From the NCBI GenBank assembly GCA_014379595.1, contig JACMLM010000014.1, forward strand, positions 1 to 40,859: a DNA stretch of 40,859 nucleotides, in the 5' to 3' direction. The translations under genes and the position numbers were made by a program. Under the pieces are notes generated by a model, which worked only from the letters and a program-made list of their open reading frames with translations, was not told the DNA's origin and did no database searches. Positions 1 to 8,091 of the stretch are shown piece by piece. The stretch comes from Anaerolineales bacterium. GTDB taxonomy: Bacteria; Chloroflexota; Anaerolineae; Anaerolineales; Villigracilaceae. The first letter of the stretch is position 1. Every line of letters begins with the position of its first letter.

Positions 1-1001
1 ACCCGTTTACCGATCAGTTCAATAGATTGCGTGAGTTTTTCGTGCGATAAGCCTGCATTATCCATCTGGAAAGTGACTCTTGAAATACCGCCAAGTGCTT
101 CACTATGCCGAAGGATTTTTGCAGCAACATTTTCAGGGGTGCCAATCAATAAGGAACCCAATGGTCCCATTTGTTCATCAAAATGTTCTCTTCGTACGGG
201 CGGCCAGCCACGCTCTTTTCCGATCTTTGTAAAAGTTTCAGCATAGCCGGGATAATAATCATCGATAACTTCCTGCATGGTATTCACCACATAGCCAATC
301 GAGTGCAAGGCGACATCTAGTTTTTCAGGGGGATGTCCTGCTTCTTTTCCTGCCTTTCTGTAAAGATCAACCAGTGGGCGAAAACGTCGTGTTTCGCCGC
401 CGATTATGGCAACCGTAAGCGGCAGCCCAAGCACCCCTGCACGAACAAATGATTGAGGTGTGCCCCCAACGCCCAGGCGAATAGGAAATGGGTCTTGCAT
501 CGGTCTTGGATAGATGGCTTGATCTATAAGCGCAGGCCGGAACTTGCCAGACCAATTAACTACTTCATTATCGCGGATATTAAGCAGGAGATTCAACTTT
601 TCAGAAAACAACTCATCGTAATCCTGAAGATCCAAACCAAACAGCGGGAAGGCTTCTATGAATGAGCCACGGCCAACCACCATTTCGGCTCTTCCCTGCG
701 AAACCAGATCCAGGGTGGCAAAGTTTTGAAATACCCGAACGGGATCAGCAGCACTAAGCACTGTTACCGCGCTGGTAAGGCGGATTTTCTTTGTACGTGC
801 CGCTGCGGCAGCAAGAATAATTGAAGGTGCAGAATCAAGGAATTCTTTTCGATGATGTTCCCCAATGCCAAACACATCAAGCCCCGCCCGGTCTGCCTGT
901 TCGATTCTTTCGAGTAATTCGGCCATAGCTTGCACCCTGCTTTTAGCAGTACTCATAGCATCATTCGACACTGCGGCAAAACTATCGATTCCAATTTGCA
1001 T
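1..1001 (-). CDS. LLM-class flavin-dependent oxidoreductase (partial, runs off left edge)
   Basis: The reading frame stays open from an ATG at 1001 to the window edge, about 333 codons, so the gene lacks only its 3' end. The translation starts MQIGIDSFAAVSN and carries features of luciferase-like monooxygenases: an early GEHHRKEF segment, a repeated beta-alpha pattern (KIRLTSAVTVLSAADPVRV), and GRGSFIEAFPLFG. These enzymes use reduced flavin (FMNH2 or F420H2) to oxidise varied small substrates, and the substrate cannot be read from sequence. A GGAG ribosome site lies about 8 nt before the ATG. It follows the LUD gene by 58 nt on the same strand and is probably the last gene of a TetR-controlled operon. 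Family assignment is firm, the reaction unknown. Confidence 0.87.
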   Translation of the reverse strand, partial: MQIGIDSFAAVSNDAMSTAKSRVQAMAELLERIEQADRAGLDVFGIGEHHRKEFLDSAPSIILAAAAARTKKIRLTSAVTVLSAADPVRVFQNFATLDLVSQGRAEMVVGRGSFIEAFPLFGLDLQDYDELFSEKLNLLLNIRDNEVVNWSGKFRPALIDQAIYPRPMQDPFPIRLGVGGTPQSFVRAGVLGLPLTVAIIGGETRRFRPLVDLYRKAGKEAGHPPEKLDVALHSIGYVVNTMQEVIDDYYPGYAETFTKIGKERGWPPVRREHFDEQMGPLGSLLIGTPENVAAKILRHSEALGGISRVTFQMDNAGLSHEKLTQSIELIGKR

Positions 1002-1059
1002 GATTCTTTTTCTCCAACTACTTCTTTAAGATTTGTGAGAGTAGTTAATTAATTTCTTT

Positions 1060-1707
1060 TTAGAAACCGATTTCTTCCTTGACAATTATCATAGTAATGC
1101 GGTTCGGACGGAGTTCCCGATTAACGATCAACACTTTACTAATGGCAGTGCTGACTTTATAGAGTTCCTGCATATGTTGCTCTTCGAGAGAAAGGACATG
1201 ATCCTCGAGGCGGCGAAAACCTTCATTTAAATCTTTCACGATTTTCTGAGAGCCAACGACCCAGATTACCTTGCCAGCGCTGGAAGCATACGGGCCAAGT
1301 TGACTGCCGGTGTTTGATGCGATCAGCACATGACCATCTTCGGTCACTGCCTGGACACTGCCTGCAGCATAATCGGGTGCGCCCATCATCTTGCGAATTT
1401 CACGACCTTGAGTCTCACGATTCATCGCGAACATTTTAGGGCGAAGTGCATCGAAACGTCCTGATTTATCGATTTCCTCTGTAATGCCCAGCTTTTCAAG
1501 TGTTACGGAAGAGCCAAGAAAAACCTCGGCTCCTTCAGGGACCAGTTCAAAGAATAATCTTTTGGCTTCGGCAGCATTTTCAGCGATCAATGTTTTGATG
1601 CCATTAGCTTCAAGTGCTTTTGAGGTGCGCTCGATTTGCGCGTCATTTGCCAGTTTGGCAAATTCTTCAATTGGAGTAGTTGTAATATTTTTATTTAATG
1701 TAACCAT
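1060..1707 (-). CDS. LUD-domain protein (LutC/YkgG-like)
   Basis: This 215-residue protein matches the LUD domain seen in lactate-utilisation proteins. It has the early helix with K/R-rich turns (about residues 20-60), the central GSSVTLEKLGI segment (about 65-75), and the conserved HVLIASNTGSQLGPYAS stretch (about 125-142). LUD proteins of this single-domain type are often found away from lutAB and their biochemistry is poorly known. Here there are no lutA or lutB neighbours. The gene lies 59 nt downstream of a doxX-like gene and 58 nt upstream of a flavin monooxygenase, all on the same strand. An AAGGAT ribosome site precedes the ATG. A redox-related role is inferred from the neighbours only. 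Confidence 0.82.
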   Translation of the reverse strand: MVTLNKNITTTPIEEFAKLANDAQIERTSKALEANGIKTLIAENAAEAKRLFFELVPEGAEVFLGSSVTLEKLGITEEIDKSGRFDALRPKMFAMNRETQGREIRKMMGAPDYAAGSVQAVTEDGHVLIASNTGSQLGPYASSAGKVIWVVGSQKIVKDLNEGFRRLEDHVLSLEEQHMQELYKVSTAISKVLIVNRELRPNRITMIIVKEEIGF

Positions 1708-1766
1708 ATTATTTATCCTTATATTTTATAGTAGTGTCCAAAGAATTGTTAAATTCGTTTTTAATT

Positions 1767-2135
1767 TTAAGAAAACAATGTAAAGCGTCCGAATATGACA
1801 AATACAGCCAATGCCAGCATAACTATATTCACAGGGATGATGTTGTATTCCTTCTTTGGTAAATGTTCTGTGAAGATCGCGAGCAATTGAATTATCGTCA
1901 AACCAATTGCGGCGAGAACCGTCAGCCAGGGCAGAATGCCTGTCACCAGCGGAAGTATCAACCCTAGTCCGCCAAGCAATTCAGAGATTCCCACGAAACG
2001 AATGAATCCATCCGAACGATCCTTTGCCCAGGGCATTTGTACCTTCACTTTTTCGACTTGAAAAGTTTTCATCACTCCAGCCATTAAAAACATGGCTGCT
2101 AACAAACCTTGTGCGATCCATAACGCAATATTCAT
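1767..2135 (-). CDS. DoxX-like membrane protein
   Basis: A 122-residue protein with four predicted membrane segments (about residues 4-20, 48-68, 70-90 and 100-118) and the DoxX-like pattern: LxAxMFxMAGxMK near the N-terminus, then ISELLGGLGLILP. DoxX-family proteins are small integral membrane proteins linked to oxidative or electrophile stress and thiol handling; several are controlled by repressors that sense quinones. AAGGAG stands about 8 nt before the ATG. It is the first gene of a likely operon with the LUD and monooxygenase genes, and a palindrome (2171-2186) lies 35 nt upstream, in a good place for repression by the divergent TetR-type protein. Confidence 0.85.
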   Translation of the reverse strand: MNIALWIAQGLLAAMFLMAGVMKTFQVEKVKVQMPWAKDRSDGFIRFVGISELLGGLGLILPLVTGILPWLTVLAAIGLTIIQLLAIFTEHLPKKEYNIIPVNIVMLALAVFVIFGRFTLFS

Positions 2136-2170
2136 CTTGACTCTCCTTGTTTTATTTGATATGATACGGT

Positions 2171-2186
2171 TGTTGCTTAAACAACA
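2171..2186. promoter_or_regulatory. Putative TetR operator O1
   Basis: TGTTGCTTAAACAACA is an interrupted palindrome with half-sites TGTTG and CAACA separated by 6 nt. It lies 35 nt before the doxX start. The same half-sites and spacing recur at 2243-2258, 72 bp away centre to centre, which is close to seven helical turns. Binding by the adjacent TetR-type protein is inferred. Confidence 0.6.
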
Positions 2187-2242
2187 GATGTTGTTAATTT
2201 ACCTTTTCATACCTTTTTCGTCAACCGACAATCCATGCGTTT

Positions 2243-2258
2243 TGTTGACTAAGCAACA
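2243..2258. promoter_or_regulatory. Putative TetR operator O2 (abuts regulator's ribosome site)
   Basis: TGTTGACTAAGCAACA shares half-sites TGTTG/CAACA and the 6-nt spacer with O1. It ends where the AAGGAG ribosome site of the TetR gene begins, 11 nt before its ATG, as expected for autorepression. Autorepression is inferred. Confidence 0.6.
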
Positions 2259-2269
2259 AAGGAGACAAT

Positions 2270-2842
2270 ATGTTGCCTAATCCCGATGAAAAATTAGATC
2301 CACGCGTCATACGGACCCGAGGCCTGATTCTGCAATCCTTTGGAGATCTCCTCGCTGAAAAAAATTTTGAGAGCATCTCTGTGCAGGATGTGACAGATAA
2401 AGCGCAAATTAACCGTGCCACGTTTTACGCACACTTTCAGGATAAATATGCCCTGCTCGATTATTCGATCAGCCAGATGTTCATGCAGGAAATCAAAAAA
2501 CGCATGCTTGATGCCTGTCATTACAGCCCTGATAATCTAAGAAATCTCATACTAGCAGTGTGTGAATTCCTCTCTCGTGTGCATGGTAGTTGCGCCCAGC
2601 CACATCAACAATTTGAGGCACTTGTAGAAACACAGATCAAGAAACAGATATTTGATTTATTAACTCATTGGCTAAAACAATCTAAATCGAAAATCCCCAC
2701 CGAACTACCTGCAACGGTTGCCACTTGGGCGATTTATGGCCTAGCATCAAATTACAGTCATAATAAAAAACGCCCCACCCTCGAAAAATTCGTGGATGAG
2801 GCATTACCGTTGGTGGCGGTTAATTTAGAACAGTTTGCGTAA
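2270..2842 (+). CDS. TetR/AcrR family transcriptional regulator
   Basis: The 190-residue protein has the TetR N-terminal helix-turn-helix: RTRGLILQSFGDLLAEKNFESISVQDV followed by INRATFYAHFQDKYALLDY (about residues 15-65), where the FYAHFQDK recognition-helix end is diagnostic. The C-terminal part (about 80-190) is the variable ligand-binding and dimer domain, close in style to the TetR_C_33-like group. It is divergent from the doxX operon, and two matching 16-bp palindromes lie in the 134-nt gap. AAGGAG at 2258-2263 supports the start. Likely it represses itself and the doxX-LUD-monooxygenase operon; the inducer is unknown. Confidence 0.9.
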   Translation: MLPNPDEKLDPRVIRTRGLILQSFGDLLAEKNFESISVQDVTDKAQINRATFYAHFQDKYALLDYSISQMFMQEIKKRMLDACHYSPDNLRNLILAVCEFLSRVHGSCAQPHQQFEALVETQIKKQIFDLLTHWLKQSKSKIPTELPATVATWAIYGLASNYSHNKKRPTLEKFVDEALPLVAVNLEQFA

Positions 2843-2845
2843 CCC

Positions 2846-2985
2846 CTTCGTCCTGAGCGGAATGACGAATACTCTTTGAGGAATGCAGTCGAAGGACAGA
2901 GTTGCGTAATAAATTTAACTTCTCCAAGTTACGCCGCGCGCTTCGACTGTGTTCGGACGATAGTCTGTCCTCACTCCGCTCAGCG
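2846..2985. repeat. GAGCG-type intergenic repeat, inverted arms
   Basis: The gap holds a left part with CTGAGCGGA (2853-2861), CAGTCGAAG (2886-2894) and GGACAGA (2894-2900), and a right part with CTTCGACTG (2941-2949), TCTGTCC (2964-2970) and TCCGCTCAG (2975-2983), the reverse complements of those words. It ends about 9 nt from the 3' end of the isomerase gene. A related element follows that gene's start at 4070-4125. It resembles REP/MITE-like dispersed repeats; genome-wide copy number cannot be seen here. Confidence 0.6.
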
Positions 2986-2993
2986 AGGAGACG

Positions 2994-4046
2994 TTATAAC
3001 ATTTTCTTAAAATTCACGAACGCATTTTCCTCAGAGGGGTCAGCGCCGTAAGCCATGGCAAGATAATATGCCATGTAATCACCAAAGATGATCAAAGTCC
3101 ATAAATGAGCAATGACTGAAGTTCCGCGTGCATCAATGACATCCGTATTCAATGCTTCGAGCATGAAAGCCTGACGCATCAAATCTGAACGCAGGCGGTT
3201 GCGTGGATGATCTGACTTGGCCCGCATAAATAACGTCATGGTATGCGCATTAAGGGTTGAGTTTGGATTCACTGTAGCAATCAATGTATTATGAGTAGCT
3301 TCTGGAATAATTTCAAAATTTGCACCTGCTTTGGCAATTTGATTAATTTGTGTCTTCCATCTGCGTGCAACGGGAGCGAGATTTTCTGTAGCGACAAACG
3401 TCACCCAACGCCCCACCAGTTGACCTGCATAACGTTTGGCGGGATTCTTCGCAGCGATGATCTCTGCAATAATATGCTGTTGCGAGCGCTTCATCATGGA
3501 AATAGCTTCAGCTACATCTGCAGAAGGGTCTGGGATTAAGCCAAGTCGGGAAAATAATGCAAGCAACAAGGCAAATGGATATGCCAGCCCCATGGTGTCA
3601 GTTCCGTTGTATGAAAACTTCCAAAGAGGAATATTCTTTGTGGAGGCACGTTTCGCAAGCTCACCGCCCGTGGAAATAATCAAGATACTGCAATCGTTTT
3701 TATTTGCCGCTTCAAATATTTCCAACACTTCTTCGGAATTGCCTGAATGTGAAATACAAATCACTAAAGTTTGTTTTCCACTTGCGAACGCGGGCAGATC
3801 ATAGCCGCGATGCACTGTGACGGGGATGCGAATGTTTGAGAAAACAGAAGCAGTGACCAGCTCTGCAGCGACCGCTGAGTCACCCATGGCAGAGATGATG
3901 ATGTTTTGGATGTCTTTAAAATCTGGAAGCGGCTGTGCCGATCCCAATTCCCATGCTTGTTCCAATTGATCAGGCAGGCCATCAATTTGGGCAAGCATGT
4001 TTTGTGTATCAAGTTTTTTGAAGCGGTCGAGGTCGTCTAGATTCAT
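2994..4046 (-). CDS. Bifunctional phosphoglucose/phosphomannose isomerase, SIS-domain family
   Basis: A 350-residue protein of the bifunctional PGI/PMI family, which interconverts fructose 6-phosphate with glucose 6-phosphate and with mannose 6-phosphate. The N-terminal SIS domain is clear: IIISAMGDSAVAAELV (about residues 49-64), the CISHSGNSEEVLEIFE signature (about 97-112) and IISTGGELAKRA (about 124-135). The C-terminal PGI/PMI half contains the RWKTQINQIAKAGA and PEATHNTLIA segments, the latter carrying the expected His-Asn. Length fits the family. An AGGA ribosome site lies just before the ATG. The gene is bracketed by two intergenic repeats and appears to be its own unit. It would supply mannose-phosphate or glucose-phosphate for sugar nucleotides. 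Confidence 0.87.
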   Translation of the reverse strand: MNLDDLDRFKKLDTQNMLAQIDGLPDQLEQAWELGSAQPLPDFKDIQNIIISAMGDSAVAAELVTASVFSNIRIPVTVHRGYDLPAFASGKQTLVICISHSGNSEEVLEIFEAANKNDCSILIISTGGELAKRASTKNIPLWKFSYNGTDTMGLAYPFALLLALFSRLGLIPDPSADVAEAISMMKRSQQHIIAEIIAAKNPAKRYAGQLVGRWVTFVATENLAPVARRWKTQINQIAKAGANFEIIPEATHNTLIATVNPNSTLNAHTMTLFMRAKSDHPRNRLRSDLMRQAFMLEALNTDVIDARGTSVIAHLWTLIIFGDYMAYYLAMAYGADPSEENAFVNFKKML

Positions 4047-4069
4047 AATGTCCTATTAGATGTGATTCC

Positions 4070-4125
4070 CTGAGCGAAAGCGAAGGGTCTCTAAGATAGT
4101 CTCAGAGATGCTTCGCTTCGCTCAG
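4070..4125. repeat. GAGCG-type inverted repeat
   Basis: The left arm at 4070-4092 (CTGAGCGAAAGCGAAGG then GTCTCT) pairs with the right arm at 4104-4125 (AGAGATG then CTTCGCTTCGCTCAG), with one extra base and two mismatches around an 11-nt loop. The core word CTGAGCG/CGCTCAG is shared with the element at 2846-2985. It lies between the isomerase start and the peptidase stop. Confidence 0.65.
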
Positions 4126-4148
4126 CATGACACAACAAAAGTATTTCA

Positions 4149-5642
4149 TTAACTTGCATCCTTAATGAATTTGGTTAAGTCTTTCTTCATAGCCTTCAAC
4201 GATGGTATATGGATATACATCATGTGACCCGCGTCATAATATCCCATGCTGATATTGCCGCGCAGGCTTTTATCTAAATTGAGATGATTGAACGTGTATT
4301 CGGTGGCGAAGTATGGCGTGCCGAGATCGTAATATCCGTTGGCGACAAAGACTTTAAGATATTTGTTATAGGTCATTGATTGACGCAGGGTTTCAGCAAC
4401 ATTAAGATATTGATTTTCAAATTGTGAGTATGTCCAATTCATCCAAACTTTTTCACTGAGAATTTCATAGGGCAGATCTGATTCAAATTTAAGTTCGCTG
4501 CGGATGTAATCATAAAATGCAGCAGTGTAAGGGCCTGTCACATTGGTAAGCAACGGATCATATTCAATCGTGGCGGTTACGCCGCTGCGATCTATACCTG
4601 TGAAGCGGCTGTCGAGGCGGCCAATAGTGCGGCCACGTTCGCGCAGCAATTCTTTGAAGAAGTGCATATCGGTAATCCGCAAATTGGTTCGTTCGATAAA
4701 GTCCTGTGAGAGACCCGTATAACGGGAAAGTTTTTCAACGATATTAGTACGTTCTTCAGGTGTCAACATATCGCCCTTGAGCAATGCAGCGGCATATTGA
4801 CCTAATGCGAATTCTTCCACTTCTTTGAGAAATGTTTTTAACGGAACTTTGAAATTCAACTTGCCGTGATACCACGCAGTAGCTGCATAGCCTGGCAGAA
4901 AAAGAACATAAGGTAATTCATTGTTAAGGTTGAAATCAATCGTTGTGAAATCCAACACAGCAGAGATAAGCATCAGGCCGTTGAGATACATGCCATGACG
5001 CTCCTGCAAATAACCTGAAAGACCCGCGGCGCGTGTAGTTCCATAGGATTCACCAGCAAGGAATTTTGGCGAGAGCCAACGGTTATAACGAGTGACATAT
5101 AAACGAATAAAGTCACCAACAGACTCAATATCTTTTTTGAAGCCATGCCATTCTTTTGCCTTCTCGCCTTCTACTGGACGGCTGAAGCCTGTACCCATTG
5201 GATCGATGAAGACAAGATCGGTGTCATCAAGAACTGAATATTGATTATCGGTTAGTTTGAAAGGAGGCGGAGGCAATTCGCCTTCGTCGGTGAGCACCAC
5301 GCGTCGCGGACCTAACACACCCATATGCAGCCAAACAGACGAGGAGCCTGGTCCGCCGTTGAATGAAAATGTGACAGGGCGTTTGGCCTTGTCTTTTACA
5401 TCATCTTTTGTATAGGCGATAAAAAATATCTGGGCGCGAGGTTTTTCAACTTCGGCATCTTTATCTTTATCATGAATCTCTTCTTTGAGGATCATTGTCC
5501 CAGTTGTGACGGTGTACTTGACCGTTTTGCCAGCAATTCGTACCGAGTGTTTGCTCTGGACAAGATTATCCTTTGGAGTTGGTTTTTCCTCTTTTTTCTC
5601 CTCGGTCTTTTGTTCAGTTTTAGTTTCAATTTTAGTTGCCAT
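4149..5642 (-). CDS. Peptidase S10 family protein (serine carboxypeptidase-like)
   Basis: A 497-residue alpha/beta hydrolase of the S10 carboxypeptidase family. Visible landmarks are FSFNGGPGSSS (93-102, the oxyanion-hole region), GESYG (197-201, nucleophile Ser199), NGYYDLGTPY with Asp439, and YDAGHMMY with His473, giving a complete Ser-Asp-His triad. The first 25 residues are almost only K, E and T, with no hydrophobic signal peptide. That is unusual, since S10 enzymes are normally secreted or vacuolar; bacterial relatives usually have a signal sequence. An AGAGG ribosome site supports the ATG, which starts 9 nt after the rsmI stop, so the two genes are probably cotranscribed. Confidence 0.88.
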   Translation of the reverse strand: MATKIETKTEQKTEEKKEEKPTPKDNLVQSKHSVRIAGKTVKYTVTTGTMILKEEIHDKDKDAEVEKPRAQIFFIAYTKDDVKDKAKRPVTFSFNGGPGSSSVWLHMGVLGPRRVVLTDEGELPPPPFKLTDNQYSVLDDTDLVFIDPMGTGFSRPVEGEKAKEWHGFKKDIESVGDFIRLYVTRYNRWLSPKFLAGESYGTTRAAGLSGYLQERHGMYLNGLMLISAVLDFTTIDFNLNNELPYVLFLPGYAATAWYHGKLNFKVPLKTFLKEVEEFALGQYAAALLKGDMLTPEERTNIVEKLSRYTGLSQDFIERTNLRITDMHFFKELLRERGRTIGRLDSRFTGIDRSGVTATIEYDPLLTNVTGPYTAAFYDYIRSELKFESDLPYEILSEKVWMNWTYSQFENQYLNVAETLRQSMTYNKYLKVFVANGYYDLGTPYFATEYTFNHLNLDKSLRGNISMGYYDAGHMMYIHIPSLKAMKKDLTKFIKDAS

Positions 5643-5651
5643 ATTAACCTC

Positions 5652-6476
5652 TTATTTATTTTGACTAACTAGCGCATAAACTTCTTTTTTATTCCATCCG
5701 CTTTGTTCAGCTAATTCAGCAGAAATTTCTTTTGCGGATTTATCGGCTTTCAATTCTTTTTTAATGGCTTTTAACAATTTTTCTTCTGTCCACAATTCTC
5801 TTTCTTCTTTCTTCTTTCCCTCTATCACTAACGTAAATTCGCCGCGTGGTTCCTTTGATTTGAAATATTCGATTGCGCTGCTGACTGGACCACGCCAGAA
5901 TTCTTCGAACATCTTAGTCATTTCGCGGGCGACACAAATTTGACGATCACCGAGGACGAAGAGTATATCTTCGAGTGAGTCAACGATGCGGTGGGGAGAT
6001 TCTAAAAAGATGAGGGTATATGTCAGGTTTGAAACCTGACCTAAGGCTTTGCGGCGGTCATTTGATTTGTTAGGAAGATAGCCAAGATAGAGGAAAGAAT
6101 CTGTTGGCAGGCCGGAGGCTGTGAGGGCAGCGACGGGAGATGAGGGACCGGGAACAGGCCGAACGTCAAAACCTGAAGCGAGGGCAGCTTTCACTAACTC
6201 ATAACCAGGGTCATTGATAGCAGGCGTGCCTGCATCCGAGACCAATGCTACATCCCCATTTGAAAGTTTCTCAAGGATATAATCCAATTTGTTGAGTTTG
6301 TTGTGTTCGAAATAACTGGTTTGAGGAGTTTTTATTTGGAAGTGGCTAAGTAAAGTTCCTGTGTGACGTGTATCTTCTGCTGCAATGAGAATTGATTCAT
6401 GCAATATTCGCACAGCGCGCGGGGACATATCTTCAAGGTTTCCGATGGGTGTGGCAACGAGATAAAGTATTCCCAT
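5652..6476 (-). CDS. rsmI: 16S rRNA (cytidine1402-2'-O)-methyltransferase
   Basis: RsmI adds the 2'-O-methyl group on C1402 in the decoding centre of 16S rRNA using SAM. The 274-residue protein begins GILYLVATPIGNLEDMSPRA (2-21), the family's N-terminal signature, then has AEDTRHTGTLLSHF (33-46), SDAGTPAINDPGYELV (about 80-95) and VPGPSSPVAALTASGLP (about 107-123), all typical of the tetrapyrrole-methylase fold. The C-terminal 40 residues form the small helical HTH-like tail. The ATG has no ribosome site; a TAAAAT hexamer (6483-6488, minus strand) sits exactly 6 nt upstream, suggesting a leaderless transcript. Confidence 0.95.
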   Translation of the reverse strand: MGILYLVATPIGNLEDMSPRAVRILHESILIAAEDTRHTGTLLSHFQIKTPQTSYFEHNKLNKLDYILEKLSNGDVALVSDAGTPAINDPGYELVKAALASGFDVRPVPGPSSPVAALTASGLPTDSFLYLGYLPNKSNDRRKALGQVSNLTYTLIFLESPHRIVDSLEDILFVLGDRQICVAREMTKMFEEFWRGPVSSAIEYFKSKEPRGEFTLVIEGKKKEERELWTEEKLLKAIKKELKADKSAKEISAELAEQSGWNKKEVYALVSQNK

Positions 6477-6512
6477 AAGTTTATTTTATCACCCCGCTTC
6501 GTGACTTCACCA

Positions 6513-6541
6513 AAAATAAAATCGGGTGCTTTTGCACCCGA
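6513..6541 (-). terminator. Rho-independent terminator of the kinase gene
   Basis: On the minus strand TCGGGTGC pairs with GCACCCGA around an AAAA loop and is followed by TTTTATTTTT. It begins 5 nt after the kinase stop codon. Confidence 0.85.
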
Positions 6542-6545
6542 CTCA

Positions 6546-7994
6546 TTACTGACAACCTTTTAGGTTCACTGTAAATAAAGTACAGCCTGGCCCTTCAGGC
6601 GGCGAAGGAACACAACATTGATTAGCCGAGTCGAAAGTTGCATCGGCTGAGCATTTGTTAAGGTCTTCATTGGCAACCACAGGCGGAGTACAAACTTTCA
6701 AATCAAAGACGAGGAAACCTGTACCTGTGCAAGAGATAACATCCCTTGCACCGCTTGTTGATTCAGTCTCACATGAGGCGGCTGGGTCAAGCGGTTCAAA
6801 AGTTGCATTATCTGGAATAGTGATTGATACATAAGGTCTCTTTGAAGAGCAAAAACTTTGAGTTAATTTAACTTCAGGAAGAGCAGGAATTAAATCTGCT
6901 GTACAGAAAGGTGCAAATGGCACAACAGATGGCTCCACTACTTCCAAGGTTGGAGCAACTACAGTTAATGTCGGTAAAGGCGCAGTACTAGCAGTAGTAG
7001 GTGTAGGTTGTTCATGTGCAGTAAATAATTGATTGCGTAATAAGAAAAAACCGATAATAGCAACTAGTAAAACGACGCCCCCTACAACCAATCCCATTAT
7101 TCCACGAGATGGTTGTTGAGTGGGCGATGCATAAACCCCGGAGCGCAGCCCTGTATTAAAAGTTATATTGCCTTCGTTACCAAAAGCAAGCAGATTTAAA
7201 GCTTTTGCCAATTCAATCGTTGTGGGATAACGTTTGGTCTTATCCTTTGCCATGGATGTCTTTATGATCGTATCCATTTCAGGAGGCAGGCTTGGAAGTA
7301 CTTTCAAAATCTCAGGCACAGGCTCGGTAATATGTTTTACAACCACACCCATCGGAGTATCGGCACTATAAGGTTGCTGCCCACTTAACATCTGATAAAC
7401 GATCACACCCAGCCCGTAGACATCGCTGCGGCCATCAATTTCACTCCCACCTTGTGCCTGCTCGGGACTCATGTAAGCAGGTGTGCCAATCGTTCCGCTT
7501 CCTGTTAAACCCCCAGATGACTCTGTGAATTTGGCAACACCGAAATCAGAAATAAATGGGTCGCCATTGCTGTCAAATAAAATATTATCAGGCTTAAGGT
7601 CGCGATGAATAATTCCCTTTCTATGAGAATACTCAAGACCCTGCGCGATCTTCTCAATGATACGAGCTGTATCCTGAATGGTGAATTTTCCCTTTTCGAT
7701 CCAGCCTGAAAGGGAACCACCGGTCATGTAACGCATTACAAAATAAGGCTGTCCATCTTCATTCCCCACATCATAGACCGGCACAATGGCAGGATGTTCC
7801 AACCCAGCCACCATTTTGATCTCACGTTCGAAGCGTACGCGAAATTGTGAATCATGTAACATTTCACGCGGCAATACTTTAATTGCAACTTCACGGTCAA
7901 AGCTGGGATCATATGCACGGTACACTGTTGCCATACCCCCGCGACCGAGTTCAGATTTAATTTCATACCGACCTATTTTTGCTGGAATAACCAT
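6546..7994 (-). CDS. Membrane Ser/Thr protein kinase with Cys-rich outer domain
   Basis: A 482-residue PknB-type kinase. The kinase domain (about 8-270) has LGRGGMATVY (16-25, P-loop), VAIKV with Lys39, HRDLKPDN (130-137), DFG (150-152) and TPAYMSPEQ (171-179), so it should be active. A single membrane span lies at about 299-319, then a T/P-rich linker and an outer region with ten cysteines (about 360-482). No PASTA repeats are present. The ORF can be extended to 8030, but I chose ATG 7994 because TATACT (8002-8007) ends 7 nt before it and TTGCGC (8025-8030) stands 17 nt further upstream, which suggests a leaderless start. Its ligand and targets are unknown. Confidence 0.9.
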   Translation of the reverse strand: MVIPAKIGRYEIKSELGRGGMATVYRAYDPSFDREVAIKVLPREMLHDSQFRVRFEREIKMVAGLEHPAIVPVYDVGNEDGQPYFVMRYMTGGSLSGWIEKGKFTIQDTARIIEKIAQGLEYSHRKGIIHRDLKPDNILFDSNGDPFISDFGVAKFTESSGGLTGSGTIGTPAYMSPEQAQGGSEIDGRSDVYGLGVIVYQMLSGQQPYSADTPMGVVVKHITEPVPEILKVLPSLPPEMDTIIKTSMAKDKTKRYPTTIELAKALNLLAFGNEGNITFNTGLRSGVYASPTQQPSRGIMGLVVGGVVLLVAIIGFFLLRNQLFTAHEQPTPTTASTAPLPTLTVVAPTLEVVEPSVVPFAPFCTADLIPALPEVKLTQSFCSSKRPYVSITIPDNATFEPLDPAASCETESTSGARDVISCTGTGFLVFDLKVCTPPVVANEDLNKCSADATFDSANQCCVPSPPEGPGCTLFTVNLKGCQ

Positions 7995-8030
7995 GGGCGC
8001 AAGTATAACCATATCAATATGATGGCGCAA
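7995..8030 (-). promoter_or_regulatory. Probable leaderless promoter of the kinase gene
   Basis: On the minus strand TTGCGC (8030-8025), a 17-nt spacer and TATACT (8007-8002) are followed after 7 nt by the ATG at 7994. There is no ribosome site. Confidence 0.55.
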
Positions 8031-8059
8031 GCAATTATTTTGATACCGTAATGATGTAT

Positions 8060-8091
8060 AAAAAAAGCCGATCGATTAACGATTGGCTTTT
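8060..8091 (-). terminator. Terminator overlapping the end of the HTH regulator gene
   Basis: On the minus strand AAAAGCCAATCG pairs (one G-T pair) with CGATCGGCTTTT around TTAAT and is followed by further T residues. The upstream arm encodes the last residues of the regulator and the loop contains its TAA. Confidence 0.8.

Noticed and set aside
1484-1783. Plus-strand frame opposite the LUD gene
   Set aside because: Low-complexity, hydrophobic shadow frame without a ribosome site.
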